From assembly GCA_026391715.1 (NCBI GenBank), contig JAPLDO010000043.1:1-43095 (forward strand): a DNA stretch of 43,095 bases, in the 5' to 3' direction. Shown here one piece after another: positions 14,318-23,261 of this stretch. Source of the stretch: Bacteroidota bacterium (lineage in GTDB: Bacteria; Bacteroidota; Bacteroidia; Bacteroidales; FEN-979). A model generated the notes under the pieces. It saw nothing but the letters and a program-made list of their open reading frames with translations, was not told where the DNA came from and ran no database searches. The number at the start of each line of letters is the position of its first letter. Position 1 is the first letter of the stretch. Both the position numbers and the translations under genes were made by a program.

Positions 14318-15433
14318 ATGGACAAAATAACAAATACCCGAATTTTAAAGGCTGTATTCCCCGGAAAATACATTCAGGGCGAGGATGCTATCGCCGAATT
14401 GCCCGATTTGGTAAAGTTGCTTGGTAAGAATGGACTTATTTTAGCCTCTCCAACGGTAAAAAGCAAAATACTCCCAAAGTTTACTCCAAAAGATTCTCAG
14501 AATTGGATTCATGTCGAAGAATTTCATGGAGAGTGTTGTGAAAAAGAATTGAAACGGTTGTTGGAAATTATCAACAGCAAAAAGATTGACATACTTGTTG
14601 GGATGGGTGGAGGCAAAACCATTGACACTGCAAAGATTGCCGCCGACCGCGCCAACATTCCGGTGATTATTGTTCCAACCATTGCTTCCACTGACGCGCC
14701 ATGCAGCGGTTGTGCTGTTATATACACTGAAAACGGGATTTTTGATTCAGTTTACTATCAGAAAATGAACCCTCAGGTTGTTCTTGTTGATATGAATGTG
14801 ATTGCCCAGGCGCCTGTTCGCTTTCTTGTAGCAGGTATGGGTGATGCGCTTGCTACATGGTTCGAAGCCAAATCGTGCGAACGCACCATGTCGGCTAATG
14901 TGTGTGGCGGATATAGCACAATGGCAGGATTAAATCTGGCAAAACTTTGTTACGACACACTTTTACGCTTCGGTTCAGCCGCCAGACTTGCCAATGAAAT
15001 GAAAATTGTAACGCCGGCTCTTAGCCACATTGTTGAGGCTAATACCCTTCTCAGTGGAATTGGGTTTGAGAGTTCGGGACTTGCGGCGGCACATTCGATT
15101 CACAACGGGCTTACCGCGCTTTATGAGACCCATTCATTTTACCACGGAGAAAAAGTAGCCTTTGGCGTTTTAACGGGACTTCATCTCACCGACGCCCTGC
15201 CTTCTGAAATGGCAACAGTCTATTCATTCTGTGAGGAAATAGGTTTACCCACAACCTTTACAGATATCGGGATAACAGACGTCAGCAGAAGCAAGTTAAT
15301 TGAAGTGGCGAGCAAAGCCTGCGCTCCAACAGAAGGCATACATCACGAAGCAGGCATGATTACCTCTGATATTGTAGTGAATGCAATGATAGCTGCCGAT
15401 GCTATGGGAAAAAACAGAAAAATAAATTTTTAA
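14318..15433 (+). CDS. gldA: Glycerol dehydrogenase (NAD-dependent, iron/zinc-type)
   Basis: 371 residues, normal for GldA. It oxidises glycerol to dihydroxyacetone with NAD+ and can also act on 1,2-diols or run in reverse on hydroxyacetone. The NAD-binding segment is GMGGGKTIDTAK (residues 95-106), and the substrate/nucleotide loop is PTIASTDAPCS (120-130). The metal ligands of the family correspond to Asp176 (GMGDALATW), His259 (AAAHSIHNGLT) and His276 (FYHGEKVAFG). The frame is complete. It is the first gene of the long plus-strand run and is separated by 125 bp from the first kinase, so co-transcription is possible but not shown. No glycerol kinase, dehydratase or transporter is nearby. 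A PocR-domain kinase 5.7 kb downstream may sense related small polyols (inference). Confidence 0.9.
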   Translation: MDKITNTRILKAVFPGKYIQGEDAIAELPDLVKLLGKNGLILASPTVKSKILPKFTPKDSQNWIHVEEFHGECCEKELKRLLEIINSKKIDILVGMGGGKTIDTAKIAADRANIPVIIVPTIASTDAPCSGCAVIYTENGIFDSVYYQKMNPQVVLVDMNVIAQAPVRFLVAGMGDALATWFEAKSCERTMSANVCGGYSTMAGLNLAKLCYDTLLRFGSAARLANEMKIVTPALSHIVEANTLLSGIGFESSGLAAAHSIHNGLTALYETHSFYHGEKVAFGVLTGLHLTDALPSEMATVYSFCEEIGLPTTFTDIGITDVSRSKLIEVASKACAPTEGIHHEAGMITSDIVVNAMIAADAMGKNRKINF

Positions 15434-15558
15434 ATGCGCAGTTTTATCCCGTTTTGAATAAGGATTAGAAATAATAATTACATTGCAAGCGGGGTAAGTG
15501 ATATTTTGCCTATTTTCGTATCGCAAGCTGTAATACCAATTCTTTTAAAAACCATACC

Positions 15559-17112
15559 ATGATAGATTCAACATTCAAAAATGCAAACATTCTTATTGTA
15601 GACGATAAGGAATCCAATATTGAAATTCTTTCAGTACTACTCGAAGTGCAGGGTTATACAAATGTAAAAACCACCACCGACTCGCGCTTGGTAGCAGGCT
15701 TTTTCAAATCGTTTAACCCCGATTTGATTCTGCTCGATTTAATGATGCCTTATGTTTCAGGCTACGAAGTAATGGAGCAGTTAAAAGAGTTGATTCCCGA
15801 CGATACATACATGCCAATACTTGTGCTTACAGCCGATATTACAACCGAAGCTAAAAAACGCGCATTGTCCGATGGCGCAAAAGATTTTCTCTCAAAGCCA
15901 TTCGATTTGATCGAAGTGGGACTGCGAATTAAAAACCTGCTTTTAGCCCGCTTTTTACATCAGCAAGTGAAAAACCAAAATCAGATTTTAGAAGAAAAAG
16001 TTAAGGCGCGAACAATTGAACTTGAAAAAACAAATTGCGATTTAATTTTAGCCAAAGAGAAAGCCGAATCGAGCGACCGGCTGAAAACTGTATTCATTCA
16101 AAATATTTCCCACGAAATTCGAACTCCCCTTAATGGTATTATTGGATTTGGGCAAATGCTGGTAGAGCCTGATATTACCCAGGAAGCAAAAAATGAATAC
16201 ATTCCGTTTTTAAAATCAAGCGCCGATCGGCTGATAAATACCGTGTCGGATTATATGGATATCGCGCTTCTCTTTTCGGATAACATAGTGATAGAAGAAC
16301 ATGAATTTTATCCTTCCCAGATTCTGGATGAGATTTACAATAAATTCAACAAAACCTGTAAAGACAAAAAGCTGACATTAACCGTTCAAACGCCACAACT
16401 GCCCGATTTTTTAATAAAATCAGACCATGATTTGTTACGAAATACCTTATCTCATTTGGTTGATAATGCTATAAAATTTACGAAACAAGGTAAAATTTCG
16501 TTTGGTTTTGAAGTAAAATCCAATGAATTGGAATTTTTTGTAAAAGATACCGGAATTGGAATAGAACCAAAAGCACATGGGATGATCTTCGAACCCTTTA
16601 ATCAGGAAAACAATCTAAGTACGCGCAATTACGAAGGAAGCGGACTTGGTTTGACTATTGCCAAAAAAATTACAGAGATGATTGGAGGACGCATCTGGGT
16701 CAATTCGGCAAAGAACGTGGGGTCTGAATTTTATTTTACTATTCCATTTAACGCTTTAGCAAAGAACAAATCCGACACTAAAAATGTTGTTGCAGAAACG
16801 GTTGATACGGATCAGCGCGCTAAGCTTAAAATACTGATTGTAGAAGACATGGAATCATCGGATTTGCTCCTCACGATAACCCTCCGAAAAATTAGTCGTG
16901 ATATTTTACACGCCAAAACAGGATTTGAAGCCATTGATGTTTGCCGTAATAATCCCGAACTTGATTTGATTCTTATGGATTTTAAAATGCCCGAAATGGA
17001 TGGGTATGAAGCTACCCGTCAAATTCGTCAATTTAACAAGAATGTAATCATCATTGCTCAAACCGCTTATGTTCGTATTGGCGACAGGCAAAAAGCAATA
17101 GAAGCAGGATGA
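15559..17112 (+). CDS. Hybrid histidine kinase REC-HisKA-HATPase-REC with premature TGA in the last domain
   Basis: 517 residues, soluble. The N-terminal receiver has acidic Asp15/16, phospho-acceptor Asp60 (LILLDLMMP) and Lys113. A coiled coil (140-175) leads to HisKA with His185 (QNISHEIRTPLNG). HATPase_c follows, with N-box Asn303 (HLVDNAIKF), DTGIGI at 330 and GSGLGLTIAKK at 360. The C-terminal receiver has Asp474 (LILMDFKMPEMDG). The frame ends in TGA (17110-17112) at AIEAG*NDYLSKPV. Sister kinases read AGCNDYLSKP or AGCDDYLPKP there, so TGA replaces a Cys codon. Reading on would give 33 further residues with the conserved receiver lysine, up to TAG at 17212-17214 (551 residues). As written, the last receiver lacks beta5/alpha5 and its lysine. 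This is either a recent nonsense mutation or a sequence error. The next kinase starts 34 bp after the TAG, so an operon is likely. Confidence 0.85.
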   Translation: MIDSTFKNANILIVDDKESNIEILSVLLEVQGYTNVKTTTDSRLVAGFFKSFNPDLILLDLMMPYVSGYEVMEQLKELIPDDTYMPILVLTADITTEAKKRALSDGAKDFLSKPFDLIEVGLRIKNLLLARFLHQQVKNQNQILEEKVKARTIELEKTNCDLILAKEKAESSDRLKTVFIQNISHEIRTPLNGIIGFGQMLVEPDITQEAKNEYIPFLKSSADRLINTVSDYMDIALLFSDNIVIEEHEFYPSQILDEIYNKFNKTCKDKKLTLTVQTPQLPDFLIKSDHDLLRNTLSHLVDNAIKFTKQGKISFGFEVKSNELEFFVKDTGIGIEPKAHGMIFEPFNQENNLSTRNYEGSGLGLTIAKKITEMIGGRIWVNSAKNVGSEFYFTIPFNALAKNKSDTKNVVAETVDTDQRAKLKILIVEDMESSDLLLTITLRKISRDILHAKTGFEAIDVCRNNPELDLILMDFKMPEMDGYEATRQIRQFNKNVIIIAQTAYVRIGDRQKAIEAG

Positions 17113-17189
17113 AATGACTATCTTTCAAAACCCGTGGAAACGGAGGAATTAATGGCGTTAATTGATCTCTATTTCAAAGATAGAAAAAC

Positions 17190-17217
17190 GAAGGACGAAG
17201 GACGAAGGACGTAGGAC
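17190..17217. repeat. 7-bp tandem repeat (GAAGGAC)
   Basis: Three exact GAAGGAC units and a fourth, GTAGGAC, follow the kinase. They contain the TAG that would end the read-through frame. A microsatellite of this type is prone to slippage. Confidence 0.75.
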
Positions 17218-17248
17218 TAAGAGGTGACTTGATTATAAGAGAAATTGT

Positions 17249-18952
17249 ATGAAAAAAAATAATGACCCGGAATACATATCAAACCTTAGCCTAAAAGCGG
17301 AAGAGGCGCTAAAAAAGAAACTATTCAACCAACCCGGCTCTCAACTTCTCAACCAACACGAAGCCGACTCGCTGAAACTCATCCACGAACTTGAAGTTCA
17401 CAAAATAGAGCTGGAACTACAAAACAAAGAACTCATCCTGGCAAAAGAGCAGGCGGAAATCAGCGCCAGAAAATATGCTGAATTGTACGATTTCGCCCCG
17501 ACAGGTTATTTTACGCTTTCAAAGGAAGGTAAAATTATTGAGCTAAATAATACAGGGGCAACTATGCTTGGCAAAAACTGCGAGCATTTAATAGATTGCC
17601 GGTTTGATTTTTTTGTTTCCGACGATACAAAATCAGAATTCAACATCTTTCTTCGGAAGACATTTAGCAGCAATGCAAAAGAAACCTGCGAGGCGATAAT
17701 TTCGTCAGCAGGCAACTTGCCAATACATATAAGTATTTCAGGCATTGTTGCGCAAAAAAGCGATAAATGCATGGTAGCAGTTGTTGACATAACCGGGCAT
17801 AGCATTGAAAAAGAAAAATTATTGATTGAAAAAAAATTGCTAAGCGCTATCATTGAAAACATACCCGATCAAATTTATTATAAAGATACAGAAAGCCGGT
17901 TCATAATATGCAACCATGCCGTTGCTTTAACCTGCGGATCAAATACAACTCAGGAAATGATTGGTAAAACCGATTTCAATTTCTTCCCGCATGACCAGGC
18001 AAAACAATATTTTGACGACGAACAGGCAATCATAAAATCCGGCATATCTCTGATAAATCATGAAGAGATTTGCACTAATAAAATAACCGACGACGTTCGC
18101 TGGAATCTTACCGCTAAATTACCTTTAAAGGACAGTAAAGGTGTAGTGATAGGTTTGATTGGCATTAACAGGGATATAACTGAGCGCAAGCTGGAAGAGG
18201 AAGAAATCAAACATAAAAACAAAGAGCTGGTAACCATTAACGCCGAAAAAGACAAGTTCTTTTCCATAATCGCCCACGACCTGCGCAGCCCTTTCAACGC
18301 CTTCCTTGGCTTTACGCGAATGTTGGTGGAAGAACTGAATACAATGACCCTTGAAGAAATTAAAACAATTGTTGTCAGTATGCGAAAATCGGCAACCAAC
18401 CTGTATAGCTTGATCGAAAATTTATTAGAGTGGTCAATGATGCAACGAGGGCTAATACAAGTAAATCCGGTTTCCCTTCTATTGGCAAATAAAATAAGAG
18501 AAAGCATTAAACTTATAATCGCTTCGGCGCAGAAAAAGGAGATTGAACTCATTTACGATATTCCAGATGATTTGTCGGTTTTTGCCGATGAACACATGGT
18601 TGAAACCGTTATTCGTAATCTGATCGCAAATGCCGTTAAGTTTACCCACAAAAGAGGGAGAATAACTGTGACTGCAAAGAAATCAGAGGAAAATAGCGTT
18701 GAAATATGCGTAAAGGATACAGGTATTGGAATGATCCCCGCAATACGTGATAATTTATTCCGGCTTGATATTCAAACCAACAGAAAAGGCACCGAAGGCG
18801 AATCCAGCAATGGATTAGGCTTACTCATCTGCAAGGATTTCATCGAAAAACACGGAGGCAAAATATGGGTGAAGAGCGAAGAGGGAAAAGGATGCGCCTT
18901 CTATTTTACATTACCCCAGAACCCGGCAATTCATCAACCCGGCAATCTATAA
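17249..18952 (+). CDS. PAS-PAS histidine kinase of the AHDLRSPF class
   Basis: 567 residues, with no membrane segment or receiver domain. A helical N-terminus (residues 10-75, HELEVHKIELELQNKELILAK) precedes PAS 1 (about 76-185; YDFAPTGYFTLSKEGKIIELN). PAS 2 follows (about 195-315; NIPDQIYYKDTESRFIICNHAV, IGLIGINRDITERK). The phospho-acceptor His343 is in FFSIIAHDLRSPFNAFLGF, an H-box variant shared with only two other kinases here. HATPase_c has NAVKF, DTGIGM and a distinctive G2 box (NRKGTEGE...GLGLLICKDFIEKHGGKIW). With no attached receiver it should phosphorylate a separate partner; receivers of neighbouring hybrid kinases are candidates (inference). It starts 34 bp after the TAG that would close the previous frame and ends 28 bp before the next gene. 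Confidence 0.85.
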   Translation: MKKNNDPEYISNLSLKAEEALKKKLFNQPGSQLLNQHEADSLKLIHELEVHKIELELQNKELILAKEQAEISARKYAELYDFAPTGYFTLSKEGKIIELNNTGATMLGKNCEHLIDCRFDFFVSDDTKSEFNIFLRKTFSSNAKETCEAIISSAGNLPIHISISGIVAQKSDKCMVAVVDITGHSIEKEKLLIEKKLLSAIIENIPDQIYYKDTESRFIICNHAVALTCGSNTTQEMIGKTDFNFFPHDQAKQYFDDEQAIIKSGISLINHEEICTNKITDDVRWNLTAKLPLKDSKGVVIGLIGINRDITERKLEEEEIKHKNKELVTINAEKDKFFSIIAHDLRSPFNAFLGFTRMLVEELNTMTLEEIKTIVVSMRKSATNLYSLIENLLEWSMMQRGLIQVNPVSLLLANKIRESIKLIIASAQKKEIELIYDIPDDLSVFADEHMVETVIRNLIANAVKFTHKRGRITVTAKKSEENSVEICVKDTGIGMIPAIRDNLFRLDIQTNRKGTEGESSNGLGLLICKDFIEKHGGKIWVKSEEGKGCAFYFTLPQNPAIHQPGNL

Positions 18953-18980
18953 CCCGTTCCACCAATCAACACATTCCTCA

Positions 18981-20918
18981 ATGATCCCCCAAAAAAACAA
19001 TGAGTTTAATATCCTCGTGGTTGACGACGACCCCGACTTGCTTCTGATTACAGTACGCATACTAAAACAGGAACATTATATCGTGACTGCGGCAACTACC
19101 GGACAGGAGTGTTTACAAGCTGTCAGACTTAAAAAACCCGACCTGTTGCTGCTCGATGTTATGCTTCCGGATATCAGCGGAAACGTAGTTTGCCAGACAA
19201 TTAAAAGCGACCCGGCTTTATCGGCGATTTATATTTTATTGCTTTCAGGCATGAAAATAGAGTCTGATAACATTTCCGAAGGACTTGAATCGGGCGCCGA
19301 CGGATATTTGATAAAGCCACTTAAACCCCGTGAACTTCTGGCGCGGGTTGATGCTGCATTCAGGACAATACGCGCCGAAAAAACCCTGGCGCAAAACCGC
19401 GATATGCTCGTTAACCTCGCCCGTATGGTGCCTGGCGTAATTTACCAATACCGGTTATATCCCGATGGGCGATCTGCATTTCCATATTCGAGTCCTGGGA
19501 TGAATGACATCTATGAAGTTACTCCCGAGGAGGTGCGTGAAGACGCCACCGCAGTTTTTGGGCGTTTGCATCCCGAAGACTACGACAACGTTGCCAAATT
19601 AATTCAGGAATCGGCGATTACCTTACAGACATTTTATTGCGAGTTCAGGGTAATTCTCCCGCGACAGGGTTTGCGCTGGCGTTGGTCGCAGGCGCAACCG
19701 GAGCGGATGGAGGATGGCGGAACCCTCTGGCACGGCGTCATCCTCGACGTTACCAGGCGCAAGCTGGCTGAAGAGGCGCTTAAAGAAGCGCTGGTTAAAG
19801 CAGAATCAGGAAACCGCCTGAAAACAGCTTTCATGAACAACATCTCTCACGAAATACGAACTCCCCTCAATGGCATTCTTGGTTTCAGTCAATTAATTAT
19901 TGAACCTAATCTCAGCGACGACGAAAAACAACAGTTTTTTACCCATATTAAAAATAGCAGCAACCGGTTGATTAATACGATAACGAGCTACGTTGATATC
20001 TCCCTTATCGCTTCGGGAAATTTAGATGTAAACCATAAACCTATTGACATGGTTATATTGCTTCATCAACTCTATGAGCAATTTCAAACCTTGTGCTCTG
20101 TGAAAAATCTGATTCTCCATTTAAACATCCCTGAAACAGTAAAGAAAATCATCTTCTATTCCGATTATGAACTTTGTCACAAAGTATTATCGAATCTATT
20201 GGACAATGCCATTAAATTTACTTCAAAAGGAGAAATTACTTTTGGCTATACCATAAAACCAGGGTTATTGGAATTTTTTGTAAAAGATACAGGAATCGGT
20301 ATCAGCAAAGATGCTCAACACCGGATTTTTGAAAGTTTTGTGCAGGAAGAAGTCTCACATTCGCGAGGATTTGATGGCAGCGGTTTGGGCTTATCAATTA
20401 CTCAGGGTATCTTACAATTACTTGGCGGAGGAATCAGGGTGGAGTCGGAGAAGGGGCGAGGATCAACATTTTTCTTTCACATCCCTTATGCAGATGCTGA
20501 AAATGAAATGGCAACACCCGAATCAAAAGAGATTACCGCGCCATTTCAGAAAACCCCGGTTGTGCTTATTGCCGAAGATGATGAATCAAACCGGTTTTAT
20601 CTGGAAAGTATATTAACAAAATTGGCTATTAAGGTAATTTTAGTCACAAACGGGAAAGAAGCCGTAAACCAATGTCGCGCGCATCCTGAAATATCGCTTA
20701 TACTAATGGATTTGAAGATGCCGGTAATGGATGGTTTTGAAGCCACAGGCGCGATTAGATCATTCTGGAAGTATATTCCAATAATTGCTATTACAGCCTT
20801 CGCCATGAGCGATGATAAAAAAAGAGCGCTCGACGCCGGATGCGACGATTACCTGCCGAAACCAGTGAACAGGGAGGATTTAATCGAGAAACTAAAAAGA
20901 TATGGGCTGGCGGTATAA
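18981..20918 (+). CDS. Hybrid histidine kinase REC-PAS-HisKA-HATPase-REC
   Basis: 645 residues, soluble. The N-terminal receiver has Asp15/16 region DDDPD, phospho-acceptor Asp59 (LLLLDVMLPD) and lysine in YLIKPLKP. A PAS_3-type domain (about 145-265; MVPGVIYQYRLYPDG, GVILDVTRRK) follows. His290 lies in MNNISHEIRTPLNGILGFSQL. HATPase_c has LLDNAIKF, DTGIGI and GSGLGLSITQG. The C-terminal receiver carries Asp577 (LILMDLKMPVMDG) and an intact end (DAGCDDYLPKPVNRED), which shows what the truncated receiver at 17112 should look like. Phosphate could run from His290 to Asp577 and on to an unseen Hpt or regulator. It is 28 bp downstream of the PAS-PAS kinase. Structured repeat copy 3 begins 4 bp after its stop codon and may form its transcript end. 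Confidence 0.88.
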   Translation: MIPQKNNEFNILVVDDDPDLLLITVRILKQEHYIVTAATTGQECLQAVRLKKPDLLLLDVMLPDISGNVVCQTIKSDPALSAIYILLLSGMKIESDNISEGLESGADGYLIKPLKPRELLARVDAAFRTIRAEKTLAQNRDMLVNLARMVPGVIYQYRLYPDGRSAFPYSSPGMNDIYEVTPEEVREDATAVFGRLHPEDYDNVAKLIQESAITLQTFYCEFRVILPRQGLRWRWSQAQPERMEDGGTLWHGVILDVTRRKLAEEALKEALVKAESGNRLKTAFMNNISHEIRTPLNGILGFSQLIIEPNLSDDEKQQFFTHIKNSSNRLINTITSYVDISLIASGNLDVNHKPIDMVILLHQLYEQFQTLCSVKNLILHLNIPETVKKIIFYSDYELCHKVLSNLLDNAIKFTSKGEITFGYTIKPGLLEFFVKDTGIGISKDAQHRIFESFVQEEVSHSRGFDGSGLGLSITQGILQLLGGGIRVESEKGRGSTFFFHIPYADAENEMATPESKEITAPFQKTPVVLIAEDDESNRFYLESILTKLAIKVILVTNGKEAVNQCRAHPEISLILMDLKMPVMDGFEATGAIRSFWKYIPIIAITAFAMSDDKKRALDAGCDDYLPKPVNREDLIEKLKRYGLAV

Positions 20919-20922
20919 TTTG

Positions 20923-21066
20923 CGAAAAGTGGTTAGAATAATTAATATTTGGCTAAAGCCTGGTATATCAGCAACTTGAATTGCCACGACCTTAAGGTCG
21001 TGGCAATTGATAACCAGATAGTTACTGGACTTTAGTCCAAATTGTTTCCTTTTCCGAGTATGCTCA
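20923..21066 (+). repeat. Structured dispersed repeat, copy 3 (left end truncated)
   Basis: A 144-bp copy in the same orientation as copies 2 and 4, lacking the first 12 bp or so of the left terminal repeat. The central palindrome (20979-21008) reads CCACGACC...GGTCGTGG, where copies 1, 2 and 4 have CCACTACC...GGTAGTGG. Both arms have changed together, so pairing is kept. It fills most of the gap between two kinase genes. Confidence 0.85.
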
Positions 21067-21118
21067 TGTTTGCAGGTTAAGACTACAGGATTTGAATTTT
21101 GGCGAAAAAATAAATTTC

Positions 21119-23254
21119 ATGGAAAACAAGGACGAATTTTGTGTTCAGACAGAAAACGAGAGCGACATTCAGTTTTCCGACCTGTTTGACCTGAAAGACA
21201 TTCAGCATATTCAGGATCTGTTTTCAAACGCTACCGGAGTCGCTTCTATAATAACCCATCCCGACGGCGCTCCAATTACCCACCCCAGTAACTTCTGTAG
21301 GTTGTGTAACGATATTATTCGAAAAACCGAGAAAGGACTCGCTAATTGCTATCGTTCCGATGCAATACTTGGTCGCCTGAGTATATCCGACGCAACAGTT
21401 CAGCCTTGTATGAGCGGAGGTTTATATGACGCCGGCGCCAGCATTACCGTTGGCGGCAAACATATTGCCAACTGGTTAATCGGGCAGGTGCGTAATGAAA
21501 ACATCGAAGTGCAACAAATGATTGAGTATGCCGGTGAGATAGGGGCAAACAGAGAAGCGTTTATGAAAGCGCTCGCCGAAGTCCCGGTTATGTCTCTCGA
21601 TCAGTTTACTAAAGTTTCGAAAATGCTGTTTGCCTTTGCAAAGGAACTTTCGGAAAAAGCTTACAGTAATTTACAACTGAAAAAGCAGATTGCCGAGCGC
21701 GACAAAGCAACTGCGATGTTGAAAGAAAGTGAGGAGAACTTTTTAAGCGAGAAGTATATTCTTCACGAAAATCTTAAACGAAGTGAAGAGTTTTTAAGGG
21801 AAACACAAAAAATTGCTCGTCTCGGAGCTTATACTTTAAACATTGATTCCGACAATTGGATAAGCTCTGAAATATTGGATGATATTTTCGGAATTGATTC
21901 CGGCTATGATAAATCAGTTCAGGGATGGGCTTCAATAGTTCATCCTGAATGGCGACAAATGATGGTTGATTACTTTACAAATGAAGTATTGGGCAATCAC
22001 TGCAAATTTGATAAAGAATACATGATTATCCGTCAAAACAGTAAAGAAGAACGATGGGTTTATGGATTAGGCAAAGTAACATATAATGATGCGAATCAAC
22101 CGGTAAAAATGATTGGGACAATCCAGGATATTACCGATCGCAAACGGGTTGAAAAAACTTTGCAAAATGAACGGTTACTGCTCCGCACACTTATTGATAA
22201 TATTCCGGATTCAATTTATTCTAAAGATCTGGCTTGTCGCAAAACACTGGTCAACATTGCCGAAGTGGGTTTTATGGGAGCAAAATCGGAGGCTGAAGTT
22301 TTAGGTAAGGATGATTTTGAGTTTTATCCGAAAGAACTTGCGGAAAAGTTTTTTGCCGATGATCAATTGGTAATACAAACCGGAAAGCCGGTGATTAACC
22401 GTGAAGAGTATATTATTGACGAGAATGGGCAGAAACGGTGGTTGCTCTCCTCCAAACTCCCGTTGCGCAACAAGGACAGCGAAATAATTGGCTTGGTTGG
22501 CATTGGACGCGATATCACCGAACGTAAGCAGGCAGAGGAGAAACTTATAATAGCCAAAGAAAAAGCCGAATCTGGCGACCGCCTGAAAACAGCTTTCATG
22601 AACAATATTTCCCATGAAATCCGTACGCCCCTGAACGGCATTCTCGGATTTGGCAACCTAATGGGCGATCCCAATATTTCTCAGGATGAAAGAGACGGGT
22701 ACTTTGAAATAGTAAAAATAAGCAGCGACAGGCTTATGAACACCGTCACCGATTATATGGATATATCGCTTATTGCTTCGGGAAATCAGGAGGTGCATAA
22801 AAAGCTTATTGCCCCATGCGATATTTTGAATGAGATTTATGACATGTTCCTGCAATCGTGCCAAACCAAAAAACTGAAATTATCCATTCATACTCCAACT
22901 ATGGCGGGCAAATTGCACATTAACACCGACCCCAAATTGTTGCATAAGGCGCTACGGCATTTTGTGGATAATGCAATTAAATTTACCGCTCAGGGGTATG
23001 TTACTTTCGGTTTTGAAGAAAATGGAGACGAACTGAAATTTTTTGTTACGGATACGGGAGTTGGAATAAGCCCGGAAGCTCAAACAACAATCTTCGATAA
23101 ATTTATGCAGGAAAATGTATCTATGACACGCAATCACGAAGGCAGCGGGTTGGGTTTATCAATTGCAAAAGGTATTGTGGAATTACTCGGAGGACGTATC
23201 TGGCTTGAATCGGTAAAAGGCAAAGGTTCTTCTTTCTTTTTTACAATAAAATAA
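21119..23254 (+). CDS. PocR-domain PAS-PAS histidine kinase
   Basis: 711 residues from ATG 21119; an in-frame TTG at 21092 exists but is a poorer start. The N-terminus is a PocR ligand-binding domain (about 18-195; DLFDLKDIQHIQDLFSNATG, HPSNFCRLCNDII, NCYRSD, QPCMSGGLYDAGA, VGGKHIANWLIGQVR). Conserved cysteines in it are proposed to bind metal or ligand. The domain was predicted, in enterobacterial PocR and relatives, to sense small hydrocarbon derivatives such as propanediol. PAS 1 (about 230-345, PAS_3-like) and PAS 2 (about 355-475; IPDSIYSKDLACRKT, IGRDITERK) follow. Then come His499 (MNNISHEIRTPLNGILGFGNLM) and HATPase_c (FVDNAIKF, DTGVGI, GSGLGLSIAKGI). There is no receiver and no membrane segment. 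It ends 7 bp before the 7TM kinase, so the two are almost certainly co-transcribed, and the receiver there could accept its phosphate. A gldA gene in the same run makes polyol sensing plausible but unproven. Confidence 0.87.
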   Translation: MENKDEFCVQTENESDIQFSDLFDLKDIQHIQDLFSNATGVASIITHPDGAPITHPSNFCRLCNDIIRKTEKGLANCYRSDAILGRLSISDATVQPCMSGGLYDAGASITVGGKHIANWLIGQVRNENIEVQQMIEYAGEIGANREAFMKALAEVPVMSLDQFTKVSKMLFAFAKELSEKAYSNLQLKKQIAERDKATAMLKESEENFLSEKYILHENLKRSEEFLRETQKIARLGAYTLNIDSDNWISSEILDDIFGIDSGYDKSVQGWASIVHPEWRQMMVDYFTNEVLGNHCKFDKEYMIIRQNSKEERWVYGLGKVTYNDANQPVKMIGTIQDITDRKRVEKTLQNERLLLRTLIDNIPDSIYSKDLACRKTLVNIAEVGFMGAKSEAEVLGKDDFEFYPKELAEKFFADDQLVIQTGKPVINREEYIIDENGQKRWLLSSKLPLRNKDSEIIGLVGIGRDITERKQAEEKLIIAKEKAESGDRLKTAFMNNISHEIRTPLNGILGFGNLMGDPNISQDERDGYFEIVKISSDRLMNTVTDYMDISLIASGNQEVHKKLIAPCDILNEIYDMFLQSCQTKKLKLSIHTPTMAGKLHINTDPKLLHKALRHFVDNAIKFTAQGYVTFGFEENGDELKFFVTDTGVGISPEAQTTIFDKFMQENVSMTRNHEGSGLGLSIAKGIVELLGGRIWLESVKGKGSSFFFTIK

Positions 23255-23261
23255 TTACGCC

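Noticed and set aside
13970-14333. Short minus-strand reading frames within the repeats upstream of gldA
   Set aside because: The same peptides (PTPKRKQFGLKSSNYL) appear wherever the structured repeat occurs, including 1051-1242. They reflect repeat sequence, not genes.
17110-17112. TGA as a selenocysteine codon in the receiver domain
   Set aside because: The position is an ordinary Cys of receiver domains, not a catalytic redox site. No convincing SECIS hairpin is evident just downstream, and a point mutation is simpler.
21092-21118. TTG start for the PocR kinase
   Set aside because: An ATG nine codons downstream precedes the conserved domain. The extra residues show no conservation and a rare start is unnecessary.
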